64,000 nucleotides of DNA from Planctomycetaceae bacterium (GTDB taxonomy: Bacteria > Planctomycetota > Planctomycetia > Pirellulales > Lacipirellulaceae): positions 1 to 64,000 of the forward strand of contig PABB01000032.1 in NCBI GenBank assembly GCA_002702655.1, given 5' to 3'. A program made the position numbers and the translations under genes. Below are positions 34,121-42,663 of this stretch, piece by piece (within the stretch, counting starts at the first letter, position 1; each line of letters starts with the position of its first letter). The notes below the pieces were generated by a model. The model ran no database searches. It was not told the DNA's origin and worked only from the letters and a program-made list of their open reading frames with translations.

Positions 34121-36466
34121 TCAACCGTCTGGCATGGCGGCGGACGGCTGAGGCGCGGTTTGCGGCGCCAGCGACAAGCAGCGCAGGATCTCCTCGCCGG
34201 TTGCCGGCAGCGTGAAGGACCGACTGGCCGCGGAGTCGACCTGCGCCAGCGCATCCTTCACCGCCGCCCATGCTGCGATGCCCAGCATCAACGGCGGTTC
34301 GCCGACCGCTTTGCTGCGACGGATGTTCTGCACGTTGTCGTCGTTGTCGAACAACGCCACGTTGAACACTGGCGGCACGTCGGTGGCCGCGGGGATCTTG
34401 TAGGTTGTCGGCGAGTGAGAGAGCAACTCGCCGCGCTCGCCGTAGAGGAGGCACTCGGCGGTCGCCCACCCCAAACCCTGGATGAACCCGCCGATCACCT
34501 GGCCGCGGTCGATTCCCAGGTTGATCGGTCGACCAATATCGATCAGCAGGTCGGCGCGGGGCACGGTGAGCTCGCCGGTGAAGCGGTCGACCTGCACCTC
34601 GACCGCGGCCGCGCCTTGCGTGTAGTAGAAGAACGGCGTGCCTTGCCCGGCCGCCTGGTCGAAACCAATGCCGGGCGTGGCGAAAAACCCGCGAGCGCCC
34701 AGGTCGACCCGCGACCGCCGCGCCGCCATGCACAGCCCGCCGAAGTCGATTTTGTGCTCCGGCCGATGCGTGCTGAACACGGCATCGTCGGCAAAGCACA
34801 CGTCGCGGGGCTGCAGCCCCGACTCGCCCGTTTGCTTGGCGAGCTCGCCGGCGGCGAACGCGGCCAAGCGCTCCTTGATTTCTCGGCAGGCCTTCACGGC
34901 GGCCGCGCCGTTGATGTCCGTGCTGGCCGAGGCGGCGGTGGGCGAGGTGTTGTTGTTCTTTTCGGTCGAGGTCGGCATCAGCCGCACGCGGCGCGGGTCA
35001 ACGCCCAACTCCTCGGCGACGAGTTGTTGGATCTTGGTGTTCAGACCCTGGCCCATCTCGGTGCCGCCGGTGCTCACCTGCACCGTGCCGTCCATGTACA
35101 CGTTCACCAGCGCGTTGCCCTGATTGAGGAACGTGGCGGTGAACGAAATGCCAAACTTCACGCCGGTGATGGCCAGCCCCCGCACCGTCAAACGCGACGC
35201 GGCGTTGGCGGCGGCAATCTCTTCGCGACGGCGGCGATAGTCGCAGCTCTCGGCCAACTGCGTGAAGATCTCCGGCAAGTGGTTGCGCTCGACCACCTGG
35301 CCGTAGGGCGTGACGTTGCGCTCGCCGACGCCGTACAGATTGCGTTGGCGAATGTCCAAGGCGTCGACGTCCAGGTGTTGGGCAATCGACTCCAGCACGT
35401 TTTCCATCGCGGCCATGGCCTGGGGGCCGCCAAAGCCGCGAAACGCCGTGTTGGGCGGCACATTGGTGTAGCAGACGCGTCCCAGCAGCTCGACGTGCGG
35501 CAAGTAGTAGCAGTTGTCGGCGTGCAGCAGCGTGCGGTCGAGCACCGGCGGCGACAGGTCGGTGAACGCCCCGCCGTTGGAGAAGAACTCAAACCGAATT
35601 GCCAGCAGCCGACCGTCGTCCTCGAAGCCGACATCCCACCGCGTGACGTACTCGTGGCGTTTGCCGGTGACGCACATGTCGTCGTCTTTGTTGTAGATCA
35701 CGCGCGCCGGGCGGCCCGTGTGGTGGGCGACGAGCGCCGCCATCAGCGCCGGCAGCGAGGCCTGCGTCTCCTTGCCGCCGAAGGCGCCGCCCATCCGCTT
35801 GCAGATTGCCACGACTTCGTGCTGGCCGCGGCCCAGCATTTCGGCGACCACGCCCTGAATCTCGGTCGTGTTTTGGGTCGAGGAGTGCACGACCATGCGC
35901 CCCTCCTCGCCGGGGTAGGCAATGGCGGCTTGCGACTCCAGGTAGAACTGTTCCTGCCCGCCGCTGCGGAAGACGCCGCTGAGTCGCTGCGGCGCCTTGG
36001 CCAGTTCGCGGCCCGCGTCGCCCCGCGCGATCCGCCGCTGGGGCGTCAGGAATCGCGCTTCGCGAATCGCGGTATCGAGATCGAGCACCGGCGGCATTTC
36101 CGTGCAGTCGACGCGCACCAGCCGGCGCGCAGCGGCCAGCGCTTCGGGCGTCTCGGCGGCGATGACCGCGACGGGTTGGCCGACGTAGTCGACTCGCTCG
36201 GCCGGCAGGAACGGCTCGTCGACGCTGATCAAGCCGAACAGGTTGTGGCCCGGCACGTCGGCGGCCGTCCAGCAGCCGACGACCCCCGGCAGCGCGAGCG
36301 CCTCGGTCGCGTCAATCGCCTCCAGCGTGCCGGCGGCGATAGGGCTGCCGACGAACCCCACGTGCAACTCGCCGAGCATCGGCCGCTCGTCGTCCAGGTA
36401 GAGCGCCCGCCCGGTCACGTGCCCGACGGCGCTGTCGTGCGGCAGGGATTTGCCCGCGGAACTCAT
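34121..36466 (-). CDS. xdhB: xanthine dehydrogenase, molybdopterin-binding subunit
   Basis: A 781-residue subunit that binds the molybdenum cofactor and hydroxylates hypoxanthine and xanthine to urate. Visible motifs: GHVTGRALYLDD at the start; GGAFGGKETQ; FRGFGGPQAM with the substrate-orienting Arg; GGTEMGQGLNTK for the cofactor; and AVGEPPLMLG, which carries the catalytic Glu. Its length fits the single-domain large subunit of the two-subunit bacterial enzyme (XdhAB of Rhodobacter type). The start overlaps the stop of the small-subunit gene by 4 nt (ATGA), indicating translational coupling. Confidence 0.95.
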   Translation of the reverse strand: MSSAGKSLPHDSAVGHVTGRALYLDDERPMLGELHVGFVGSPIAAGTLEAIDATEALALPGVVGCWTAADVPGHNLFGLISVDEPFLPAERVDYVGQPVAVIAAETPEALAAARRLVRVDCTEMPPVLDLDTAIREARFLTPQRRIARGDAGRELAKAPQRLSGVFRSGGQEQFYLESQAAIAYPGEEGRMVVHSSTQNTTEIQGVVAEMLGRGQHEVVAICKRMGGAFGGKETQASLPALMAALVAHHTGRPARVIYNKDDDMCVTGKRHEYVTRWDVGFEDDGRLLAIRFEFFSNGGAFTDLSPPVLDRTLLHADNCYYLPHVELLGRVCYTNVPPNTAFRGFGGPQAMAAMENVLESIAQHLDVDALDIRQRNLYGVGERNVTPYGQVVERNHLPEIFTQLAESCDYRRRREEIAAANAASRLTVRGLAITGVKFGISFTATFLNQGNALVNVYMDGTVQVSTGGTEMGQGLNTKIQQLVAEELGVDPRRVRLMPTSTEKNNNTSPTAASASTDINGAAAVKACREIKERLAAFAAGELAKQTGESGLQPRDVCFADDAVFSTHRPEHKIDFGGLCMAARRSRVDLGARGFFATPGIGFDQAAGQGTPFFYYTQGAAAVEVQVDRFTGELTVPRADLLIDIGRPINLGIDRGQVIGGFIQGLGWATAECLLYGERGELLSHSPTTYKIPAATDVPPVFNVALFDNDDNVQNIRRSKAVGEPPLMLGIAAWAAVKDALAQVDSAASRSFTLPATGEEILRCLSLAPQTAPQPSAAMPDG

Positions 36467-37917
36467 AGCGCCCCCGCGGTCGCGCTGGCGGCCGTTTCCA
36501 GGAAGTACTTCACGAAGATATTGCGGACCAACTGGCGGCGGTACTCGGCGGCGCCGCGCACGTCGCTGATCGGCGCCACCTCGCGTGCGGCGGCGTCGCC
36601 CGCGGCGCGGAAAGTTGCTTCCTCCAGCGGCGCGCCAACCAGCACCGCCTCGGCTGCGCTAGCGCGTACGACTGTGGGCCCCACGCCGCCCAAGGCCACG
36701 CGGGCCAGCGTGATTTCCCCCGCGTCGACGCGCAGGCGAATTCCGGCGGTGAACGTGGAGATGTCCAGATCCCGCCGCCGCGAGATCTTGTACAGCCGCA
36801 ACTGGTCGGCGGCCGTGGGCAGGGGAATCTGTACGCCGGTGATTAGCTCGCCCGGCTCCAGCGCGAGCTGCTTGTAGCCGAGATAGAACTGGTCGATGGG
36901 GATCGTTCGCGTGCCGGCGGCACTGGTCGTCTCGACCTCCGCCTGCATCACGAACAGAAACGGCAGCGAGTCGGCGATCGGCGAGCCGTTGGCGATGTTG
37001 CCGGCGATGGTCCCTGCCGCGCGAATCTGCGGCCCGCCAAACCGGTTGAGGATGCGGTGGAATTCCGGTGCGATCTCGGTCGTCGCCTCTTCGATCGCGG
37101 CCCAGGAAGCGCGGGCGCCGCAGTGGAGCACGCCATCGTCGACGCTTACAAAATCCAACTCGGCGATGCGATTGACATCCAACAGACGGTATGGCAGCAC
37201 GCCCGTCTTGTTCACGCGGACGCCGATGTCGGTCGCCCCGGCGGCAACGGTGGCGTCAGGGTGTTCGCCCAGAAACTCCAGCGCGGCGGCCAGCGTCGCC
37301 GGCGCCGTGACGGCGTGCTCGCCGTCGGCCAACTCGCCGGCGATCGCCACATCGTCGCCAGCCAACGCCGAGATCGCCGCGAGTAACTCCGCGGCGGGGT
37401 AGCGCTCGTTCAAGGTGAGCGACGATTGCCGGGCCGCTTCGGCGCCCGCTTCCAGGATTTGCGTGTAACCGGTGCAGCGGCACAGATTGCCGGTCAGGCC
37501 ATGCTTCCACGCGGCCTCGTCGCCGACCCCCCCGTTCTGCAACATGCCGGTCATCGTCATCACGAACCCCGGCGTGCAGAAGCCGCATTGCGAGCCGTGG
37601 CAGTCGACCATCGCCTGTTGCACGGCGTTCAGCGACCCGGGCTCGGCGATTCCCTCGACGCTCACCACGTGCGTGCCATCCAGTTGAAACATGAACCGGA
37701 TGCACGAATCGATCGGCTGGTAGTCCAGCGACTGTCCGTCGGCTGTCGGGCGCCCGACCAGTACGGTGCACGCGCCGCAGTCGCCTTCGCTGCAGACAAT
37801 TTTCGTGCCGACCAATCCGCATTGCCGGCGCAGGTAATCCGAAAGCGTGAGCAGCGCCGCCGGACCACGGACCTCGTGTCGTTGGCCGTTGATAAAGACG
37901 ACAATCGAGTCGCGCAT
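36463..37917 (-). CDS. xdhA: xanthine dehydrogenase, [2Fe-2S]/FAD subunit
   Basis: A 484-residue electron-transfer subunit. Residues about 1-165 carry two [2Fe-2S] clusters: CSEGDCGACTVLVG and CGFCTPGFVMT...LCRCTGY. From about 190 to 370 is the FAD-binding domain (AAGATDIGVRVNK, AGTIAGNIANGSPIADSLP), followed by the CO-dehydrogenase flavoprotein C-terminal domain. It passes electrons from the Mo site to NAD+. The ATG at 37917 was preferred over a TTG at 37926. It is the first gene of the minus-strand arm of the purine cluster and overlaps xdhB by 4 nt. Confidence 0.95.
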   Translation of the reverse strand: MRDSIVVFINGQRHEVRGPAALLTLSDYLRRQCGLVGTKIVCSEGDCGACTVLVGRPTADGQSLDYQPIDSCIRFMFQLDGTHVVSVEGIAEPGSLNAVQQAMVDCHGSQCGFCTPGFVMTMTGMLQNGGVGDEAAWKHGLTGNLCRCTGYTQILEAGAEAARQSSLTLNERYPAAELLAAISALAGDDVAIAGELADGEHAVTAPATLAAALEFLGEHPDATVAAGATDIGVRVNKTGVLPYRLLDVNRIAELDFVSVDDGVLHCGARASWAAIEEATTEIAPEFHRILNRFGGPQIRAAGTIAGNIANGSPIADSLPFLFVMQAEVETTSAAGTRTIPIDQFYLGYKQLALEPGELITGVQIPLPTAADQLRLYKISRRRDLDISTFTAGIRLRVDAGEITLARVALGGVGPTVVRASAAEAVLVGAPLEEATFRAAGDAAAREVAPISDVRGAAEYRRQLVRNIFVKYFLETAASATAGAL

Positions 37918-37950
37918 GGCGGGCAAGGTGGGCGGGAAGGGCAGGGGAGC

Positions 37951-38026
37951 GGGTGGCTGGGGACGTAGCGCAGCGAAGCCCCCAGGAGTTCAGCTGGGGG
38001 CTCCCTTCGGTCGTCCCCAGCCACCC
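37951..38026. repeat. 76-bp palindromic repeat, copy 1 (purine divergent promoter)
   Basis: Perfect 15-bp terminal inverted repeats GGGTGGCTGGGGACG...CGTCCCCAGCCACCC. A second, inner inverted repeat AGCCCCCAG/CTGGGGGCT and the core word GCGCAGCGA lie within. The unit can fold into one long two-tier hairpin. Further copies are at 52216-52294 and 62016-62091. This copy lies between xdhA and the divergent allantoate amidohydrolase gene. Confidence 0.88.
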
Positions 38027-38143
38027 TCGACTCGATCCAGCGGGCATACGACCTGTCGCCGGCTGCGCTGGTCGCAAGGCCGATCGTGTTTATAATCGCG
38101 AGTTTGCCGCCGCAGGTCGCCATTATTCTCCGGATTGCCGAAC

Positions 38144-39424
38144 ATGGTCAAGCGCGATGCCTCGCTCGACGAACCGCTGTGGAGGCAGTTGGCCCGCGAG
38201 GCGCTCGCGCGATGCGACGCGATCGCGGCGTGCAGCGACGATTCGGGACGAATCACGCGGTTGTATTGCTCGCCGGCGCTGGCTCGCGCTCACAAGACGG
38301 CGCGGCCGTGGTTTGACGAGCTGGACATGGCGCCCCGCGTCGACGCCGCGGCCAACCTGGCGGGCTGCTATTACGCGGCTGGCGCGGATCGCGGCAAGAA
38401 GCTCCTGCTGGCGTCGCACTTGGATTCGGTCATCGACGCCGGCCGCTACGATGGCGTCTTGGGCGTAGTGATCGGCTTGGCGGTGGTGGCCGCGCTTCGC
38501 GCGCGGGGAGCGAAACTCCCGTGGGGCGTGGCGGTGATTGGATTTTCCGATGAAGAGGGCGTTCGCTTCGGCACGCCGTTTCTGGGCAGCCATGCCGTGG
38601 CGGGGTCGTTCGAGCCGGCGCTGCTCGCTCGGCGCGACGCGCAAGGCGTCACTGTGGCCGACGCGCTGCGCGAGTTCGGCTGCGATCCGACTGGCATTCC
38701 CGGCTGTGCGCCGCACCCCGGCGAGAGCGAGATCGTGGCGTACCTGGAAGCCCACATCGAACAGGGCCCCGCGCTGGAACTGGGCGGTCTGCCCTTGGCG
38801 GTGGTCGACGCGATCGCGGGGCAGTCGCGGCTGAGCTTCACCTTTCGCGGGTCTGGCGGACACGCCGGCACCGTGCCGATGCGCGACCGCCGCGACCCGC
38901 TCATCGCCGGCAGTCGCTGGGCGGTCGAAGTTAGCCGCCGCGGCGCCGCGACGCTCGGCTTGACCGCTACTGTCGGCCACGCGGCGATCGATCCCAACGT
39001 GCCCAACTGCATTCCCCGCACCGTGACCATGTCGCTGGACGTGCGGCACGCGAACGACGCGGTACGCCGCGCGGAGGCGGCCGAGTTGATCGAGATTGCC
39101 GAAGCGATTGCCCGCGAGGAGCGCGTGGCGATCGGCATCGAACAGCATCACGACCACGGCGCGATCGCGATGGACGCCGAGTGGAATGCGCGGCTCGACG
39201 CGGCAAGCACGAACTTGGGGCTGCAGTGCACCACGCTCACCAGCGGCGCCGGGCACGACGCTGGGGTGATGGCGCGCGTGGCGCCGAGCGCGATGTTGCT
39301 GATTCGCTCGCCAGGGGGCGTCAGTCACGACCCGGCCGAAGCGGTCACCGAGCCCGACGTGGCCGCGGCGATTGCCGCGCTGACGCTGGCGATCGAGGAA
39401 TTCGCCGCGGCGAAGTCGAGTTAG
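38144..39424 (+). CDS. allC: allantoate amidohydrolase (M20 family)
   Basis: A 426-residue metallohydrolase of the M20/allantoate amidohydrolase family. Metal-ligand motifs: LLLASHLDSVIDAGRYDG (His, Asp), GFSDEEGVRFGTPFLGSHA (Glu pair), YLEAHIEQGPALE, and GAGHDAG. The dimerisation lid is represented by RGSGGHAGTVPM. FSDEEGVRFG is closer to allantoate and N-carbamoyl-amino-acid hydrolases than the EEPTR version of the paralogue at 40386. It should hydrolyse allantoate to ureidoglycine, CO2 and ammonia. I chose the ATG at 38144 over a TTG 9 nt upstream. It is the first gene of the plus-strand arm of the purine cluster. Confidence 0.85.
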   Translation: MVKRDASLDEPLWRQLAREALARCDAIAACSDDSGRITRLYCSPALARAHKTARPWFDELDMAPRVDAAANLAGCYYAAGADRGKKLLLASHLDSVIDAGRYDGVLGVVIGLAVVAALRARGAKLPWGVAVIGFSDEEGVRFGTPFLGSHAVAGSFEPALLARRDAQGVTVADALREFGCDPTGIPGCAPHPGESEIVAYLEAHIEQGPALELGGLPLAVVDAIAGQSRLSFTFRGSGGHAGTVPMRDRRDPLIAGSRWAVEVSRRGAATLGLTATVGHAAIDPNVPNCIPRTVTMSLDVRHANDAVRRAEAAELIEIAEAIAREERVAIGIEQHHDHGAIAMDAEWNARLDAASTNLGLQCTTLTSGAGHDAGVMARVAPSAMLLIRSPGGVSHDPAEAVTEPDVAAAIAALTLAIEEFAAAKSS

Positions 39425-39473
39425 AGGATTCTCGCACGCAACTGGCGCGGTATCATGCGAAACGTCGCCGCTG

Positions 39474-40310
39474 ATGCGCAAGTCGCCCCGGCTTCGCTCG
39501 CGCCTGCCGGCCACTCTTGCCACGCATGAAGCACTCGAAACAGATAGCCACGTGAATCCACTCGGCCACACTCGCAGCGTGATTGCCAACGATCACGCGC
39601 TGATCACTCCTGATACGCACGTGTGGGCGGCGCTGCCCGGCTGGAGCGACGCCACCGCGGCGGTGCATATCTCGCCGGCGATGGGGGCGGAGTTTCTGCA
39701 GGCGACCCTCACGCTGAACGAGGGCGCCGTGGGCGACGCGCCCCCCGCGGGGATCGAGCGGTTTCTGTACGTACTGGCCGGCGTCACCGGCGTGGCCATC
39801 CCCGGGCACGGCGAGCACGAACTACACCCCGGGCACTTTGCGTATCTGCCGGCGGGCTGCGATCACCGGATCGCCGCGGTGCATCCGTCGCTCGTTGTCG
39901 TATTCGAGAAACGCTACACGCCCGGCCCCGGCGATCCGCCCGAACCGATCGTCGGCGACACGGCGGAAGTCGCTGGCGAACCGTTCATGGGCGACGAAGA
40001 CGCCCAGCTGCAGCAATTGCTCCCCGACGACGACCGCTACGACATGGCGTGCAACGTGTTTACTTACCAGCCGGGCGCCGCGTTGCCGCAGGTCGAGGTG
40101 CACGTGATGGAGCACGGGCTGCTGATGCTGGACGGCGCCGGCATCTACCGGCTGGGCGACGCGTGGTATCCGGTGGGCGCGGGCGACGTGATCTGGATGC
40201 GGGCCTACTGCCCGCAGTGGTTCGCGGCGATCGGCAAAGAACCGGCGCGGTATCTCTACTACAAGAATGTCAACCGCGATGCGTTGGGCGTCTCGGGCGC
40301 GGCTCTCTAG
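39474..40310 (+). CDS. allE: (S)-ureidoglycine aminohydrolase, bicupin
   Basis: A 278-residue protein as drawn, with two cupin domains. It shows the family layout: HALITPDTHVWAALPGW at the start, GIERFLYVLAGVTGVAIPG and LHPGHFAYLPAGCDH in the first cupin, and EVHVMEHGLLMLDGAGIYRLG with GDVIWMRAYCPQWFAA in the second, where the Mn ligands sit. It converts S-ureidoglycine to S-ureidoglycolate plus ammonia. The first 26 residues have no counterpart in the family, so the GTG at 39552 (VNPLGHTRS) may be the true start. It sits exactly between the enzymes that make its substrate and use its product. Confidence 0.88.
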   Translation: MRKSPRLRSRLPATLATHEALETDSHVNPLGHTRSVIANDHALITPDTHVWAALPGWSDATAAVHISPAMGAEFLQATLTLNEGAVGDAPPAGIERFLYVLAGVTGVAIPGHGEHELHPGHFAYLPAGCDHRIAAVHPSLVVVFEKRYTPGPGDPPEPIVGDTAEVAGEPFMGDEDAQLQQLLPDDDRYDMACNVFTYQPGAALPQVEVHVMEHGLLMLDGAGIYRLGDAWYPVGAGDVIWMRAYCPQWFAAIGKEPARYLYYKNVNRDALGVSGAAL

Positions 40311-40385
40311 AACTGTGGAAGTCTCTCGGGCGCCGCGGCCTCGGCGGCGCGTGTTATGAATTCTGTCCTGGCGCGGTGAAGCATC

Positions 40386-41639
40386 TTGGACCTTGACGAT
40401 CTTTCGATTGACGAGTCGCGCATCGGCCGCGAGTTGAGCCGCTTGGCCGAGTTCTCCGCGGCGCCCGCTCCCGCGGTGACCCGCGTGCTGTTCAGCCCCG
40501 AGGATCTGGCGGCCCGCGCGTATCTGAGCGACTTGGCCGCGGAAGCCGGGCTGACGGTCCGAACCGACGCGGTCGGCAACCTGTTCATGCGGTGGGAAGG
40601 GAGCCAGCCCGACCTGCCCGCGGTGGCGACCGGGTCGCATTGCGACGCGATTCCGCACTCCGGCCAGTACGACGGCACCGTCGGCGTGCTCGGCGGGCTG
40701 GAAGCGATCCGCGCGCTGCAGCGGTGCGGCTCGGCGCCGCGGCGGTCGATCGAGCTCGTCATGTTCACCGCCGAAGAACCCACGCGGTACGGAATCGGTT
40801 GCCTCGGCAGTCGGTTGCTGGCGGGCGTGCTGGAGCCCGCGGCGGCGGACGCGTTGAAAGATGCGGAGGGTACAACGCTCGCCCAACTTCGCGCAACCGC
40901 CGGCTGCACGGGTGAGTTGGCCAGCGTGGAACTCGCTTCGGGGCACTACCACCGGTTCGTCGAACTGCACATCGAGCAGGGGCCGCTGCTGGAACGCGAC
41001 GGCGTGGACATTGGCGCCGTCACGGCAATTGCCGCGCCCGCGGCTCTGCGGGTCAAGTACGGCGGCCCCGGCGGGCATGCCGGCGCCGTGTTGATGGTGG
41101 ACCGTCGCGACCCGCTGCTCCCGGCGGCCCGGCTGGCGCTGGCGGTCGACAGGGCCGCGCGCGAAAGCGGCGCGCCCGACACCGTGGCGACCGTGGGCGT
41201 TATGGACGTGCATCCCCGCGCGATCAACAGTATCCCCCGCGAGGTGACGCTCGAAATCGACGTCCGCGACATCGACGGCCCGCGGCGCGACGCCGTGCTG
41301 GAGCAGATCGACGCCTCCGCCGAACAATATGGCAACGACGCCCGCTGCATGACCGCGATCGAAGTGCTCAATGCCGACCCGCCGGCGACCTGCGACAAGA
41401 CGATTGTCGCAGCGATCGAGGCGGCGGCCGCCGCGGCGGGGCTCTCCTGCCAGCGGATGATCAGCCGCGCGTATCACGATTCGTTATTCATGTCGCTGGC
41501 GGCACCCACGGCAATGATTTTCATTCCCTGCCGTGAGGGCATCAGCCATCGCCCCGAAGAGTTTGCCGCACCCAGCGCCATGGCTGGCGGCGTCGAGGTG
41601 CTCGCCCGCACGTTGTGGCAGTTGGCGAGCGAGAAGTAG
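40386..41639 (+). CDS. ureidoglycolate amidohydrolase (M20 family, plant UAH-like)
   Basis: A 417-residue paralogue of the allantoate amidohydrolase at 38144. Ligand motifs: ATGSHCDAIPHSGQYDG, FTAEEPTRYGIGCLGSRLLAG, FVELHIEQGPLLE, GGPGGHAGAVLM, SRAYHDSLFMS. The EEPTR-GI-CLGSRLLAG stretch is characteristic of ureidoglycolate amidohydrolase as known from plants, and points to hydrolysis of ureidoglycolate to glyoxylate, CO2 and two ammonia. The start must be TTG at 40386: an in-frame TGA lies 9 nt upstream at 40377, family homology begins within ten residues, and the next candidate (GTG) would delete conserved sequence. GGTGA upstream may serve as ribosome site. Confidence 0.86.
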   Translation: MDLDDLSIDESRIGRELSRLAEFSAAPAPAVTRVLFSPEDLAARAYLSDLAAEAGLTVRTDAVGNLFMRWEGSQPDLPAVATGSHCDAIPHSGQYDGTVGVLGGLEAIRALQRCGSAPRRSIELVMFTAEEPTRYGIGCLGSRLLAGVLEPAAADALKDAEGTTLAQLRATAGCTGELASVELASGHYHRFVELHIEQGPLLERDGVDIGAVTAIAAPAALRVKYGGPGGHAGAVLMVDRRDPLLPAARLALAVDRAARESGAPDTVATVGVMDVHPRAINSIPREVTLEIDVRDIDGPRRDAVLEQIDASAEQYGNDARCMTAIEVLNADPPATCDKTIVAAIEAAAAAAGLSCQRMISRAYHDSLFMSLAAPTAMIFIPCREGISHRPEEFAAPSAMAGGVEVLARTLWQLASEK

Positions 41640-41760
41640 ACAGTAGGCAGTGAGCGGCAGGCAGGACACAGTTAACGCCGGTCTTGATTGCGACGCCGCG
41701 CGCCCCCACACTCCAGCCGACAGCCAATTCAATCCGATCCCGATACGAAAAAGGTCAATC

Positions 41761-42663
41761 ATGCCCTACCCCATGTGGAATCAAAGTTACGGCAAGGGCA
41801 AGGTGCGCGTCACCAAGGTCGACCGCGACGGCGACGTGCATCACCTGACCGAGTTGACGGTCAACGTGGAACTCGACGGCGATTTTCGCGCCGCCTACGC
41901 CGACGCCGACAACAGCATCGTGATCCCCACCGACACGATGAAGAACACGATCTACGCCTACGCCCGCGAGTTGGACGTGCGCGAGTTGGAGACGTTCGCG
42001 TGGACGCTGGGTTGCCACTTTGTCGAGGATTTCGAGCACGTCACCCAGGCCGTCGTCAACGTCTCCGAACGGAGTTGGAAGCGGTTGGCGGTCGACGGGC
42101 AGGAGCACCCCCACGCATTTGTCGATGGCGGCTCCGAGAAGCAGACCGTGCAAGCGGTGGTCGTGAAGCCGAGCGAGGGCGAGGACGAACCCGACGGCGC
42201 GGTGCAGTCGGGACTCACCGATTTGGCCGTGCTGAAGACGACCGCCAGCGGGTTCAGAGACTTCTTGCACGACGAGTTTACGACGCTCAAGGACGCCGAC
42301 GATCGGATCTTCGCCACGACCATCACCGCCACGTGGAACTACAACGCCGAGCCGGACGATTGGCGGGCCATCCGCACGCGGATTCGCGACATCCTGTTGC
42401 GCGAATTCTCCGCGCGGTTCAGCCCCTCCGTGCAGGCCACGTTGTACGAGATGTGCCAGGCGGTGCTCGACGCCGAGCCGGTGATCGATGAAATCACCCT
42501 GTCGATGCCCAACCAGCACCGGTTGCTGGTCGACCTGTCGCCATTCGGCATGGAAAACCCCAACGTGATTTTCATGCCGACCGACGAGCCGCACGGGGTG
42601 ATCTCTGCCGGCTTCTGCCGCGAGCATGATCACGACGACCACGACCACGAGGACGAGGCATGA
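41761..42663 (+). CDS. urate oxidase (cofactor-free uricase)
   Basis: A 300-residue enzyme that oxidises urate to 5-hydroxyisourate with O2. The T-fold signatures are clear: YGKGKVRVTKV with the catalytic Lys, NSIVIPTDTMKNT with the catalytic Thr, and MPNQHRLLVDLSPFGM with the catalytic His. The ATG at 41761 has AAAGGT upstream and fits the family start. The last dozen residues are an extra tail made almost only of His, Asp and Glu (HDHDDHDHEDEA), which could bind metal. There is no peroxisome-like signal, as expected for bacteria. Its stop overlaps the allantoinase start by 4 nt. Confidence 0.94.
   Translation: MPYPMWNQSYGKGKVRVTKVDRDGDVHHLTELTVNVELDGDFRAAYADADNSIVIPTDTMKNTIYAYARELDVRELETFAWTLGCHFVEDFEHVTQAVVNVSERSWKRLAVDGQEHPHAFVDGGSEKQTVQAVVVKPSEGEDEPDGAVQSGLTDLAVLKTTASGFRDFLHDEFTTLKDADDRIFATTITATWNYNAEPDDWRAIRTRIRDILLREFSARFSPSVQATLYEMCQAVLDAEPVIDEITLSMPNQHRLLVDLSPFGMENPNVIFMPTDEPHGVISAGFCREHDHDDHDHEDEA

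Noticed and set aside
34160-36877. 905-codon plus-strand frame across the xanthine dehydrogenase genes
   Set aside because: The opposite strand carries two unmistakable xdh subunits with all cofactor motifs; this frame is a GC-codon artefact.
39822-41477. 551-codon minus-strand frame over allE and the ureidoglycolate hydrolase gene
   Set aside because: Shadow of two recognised plus-strand enzymes.
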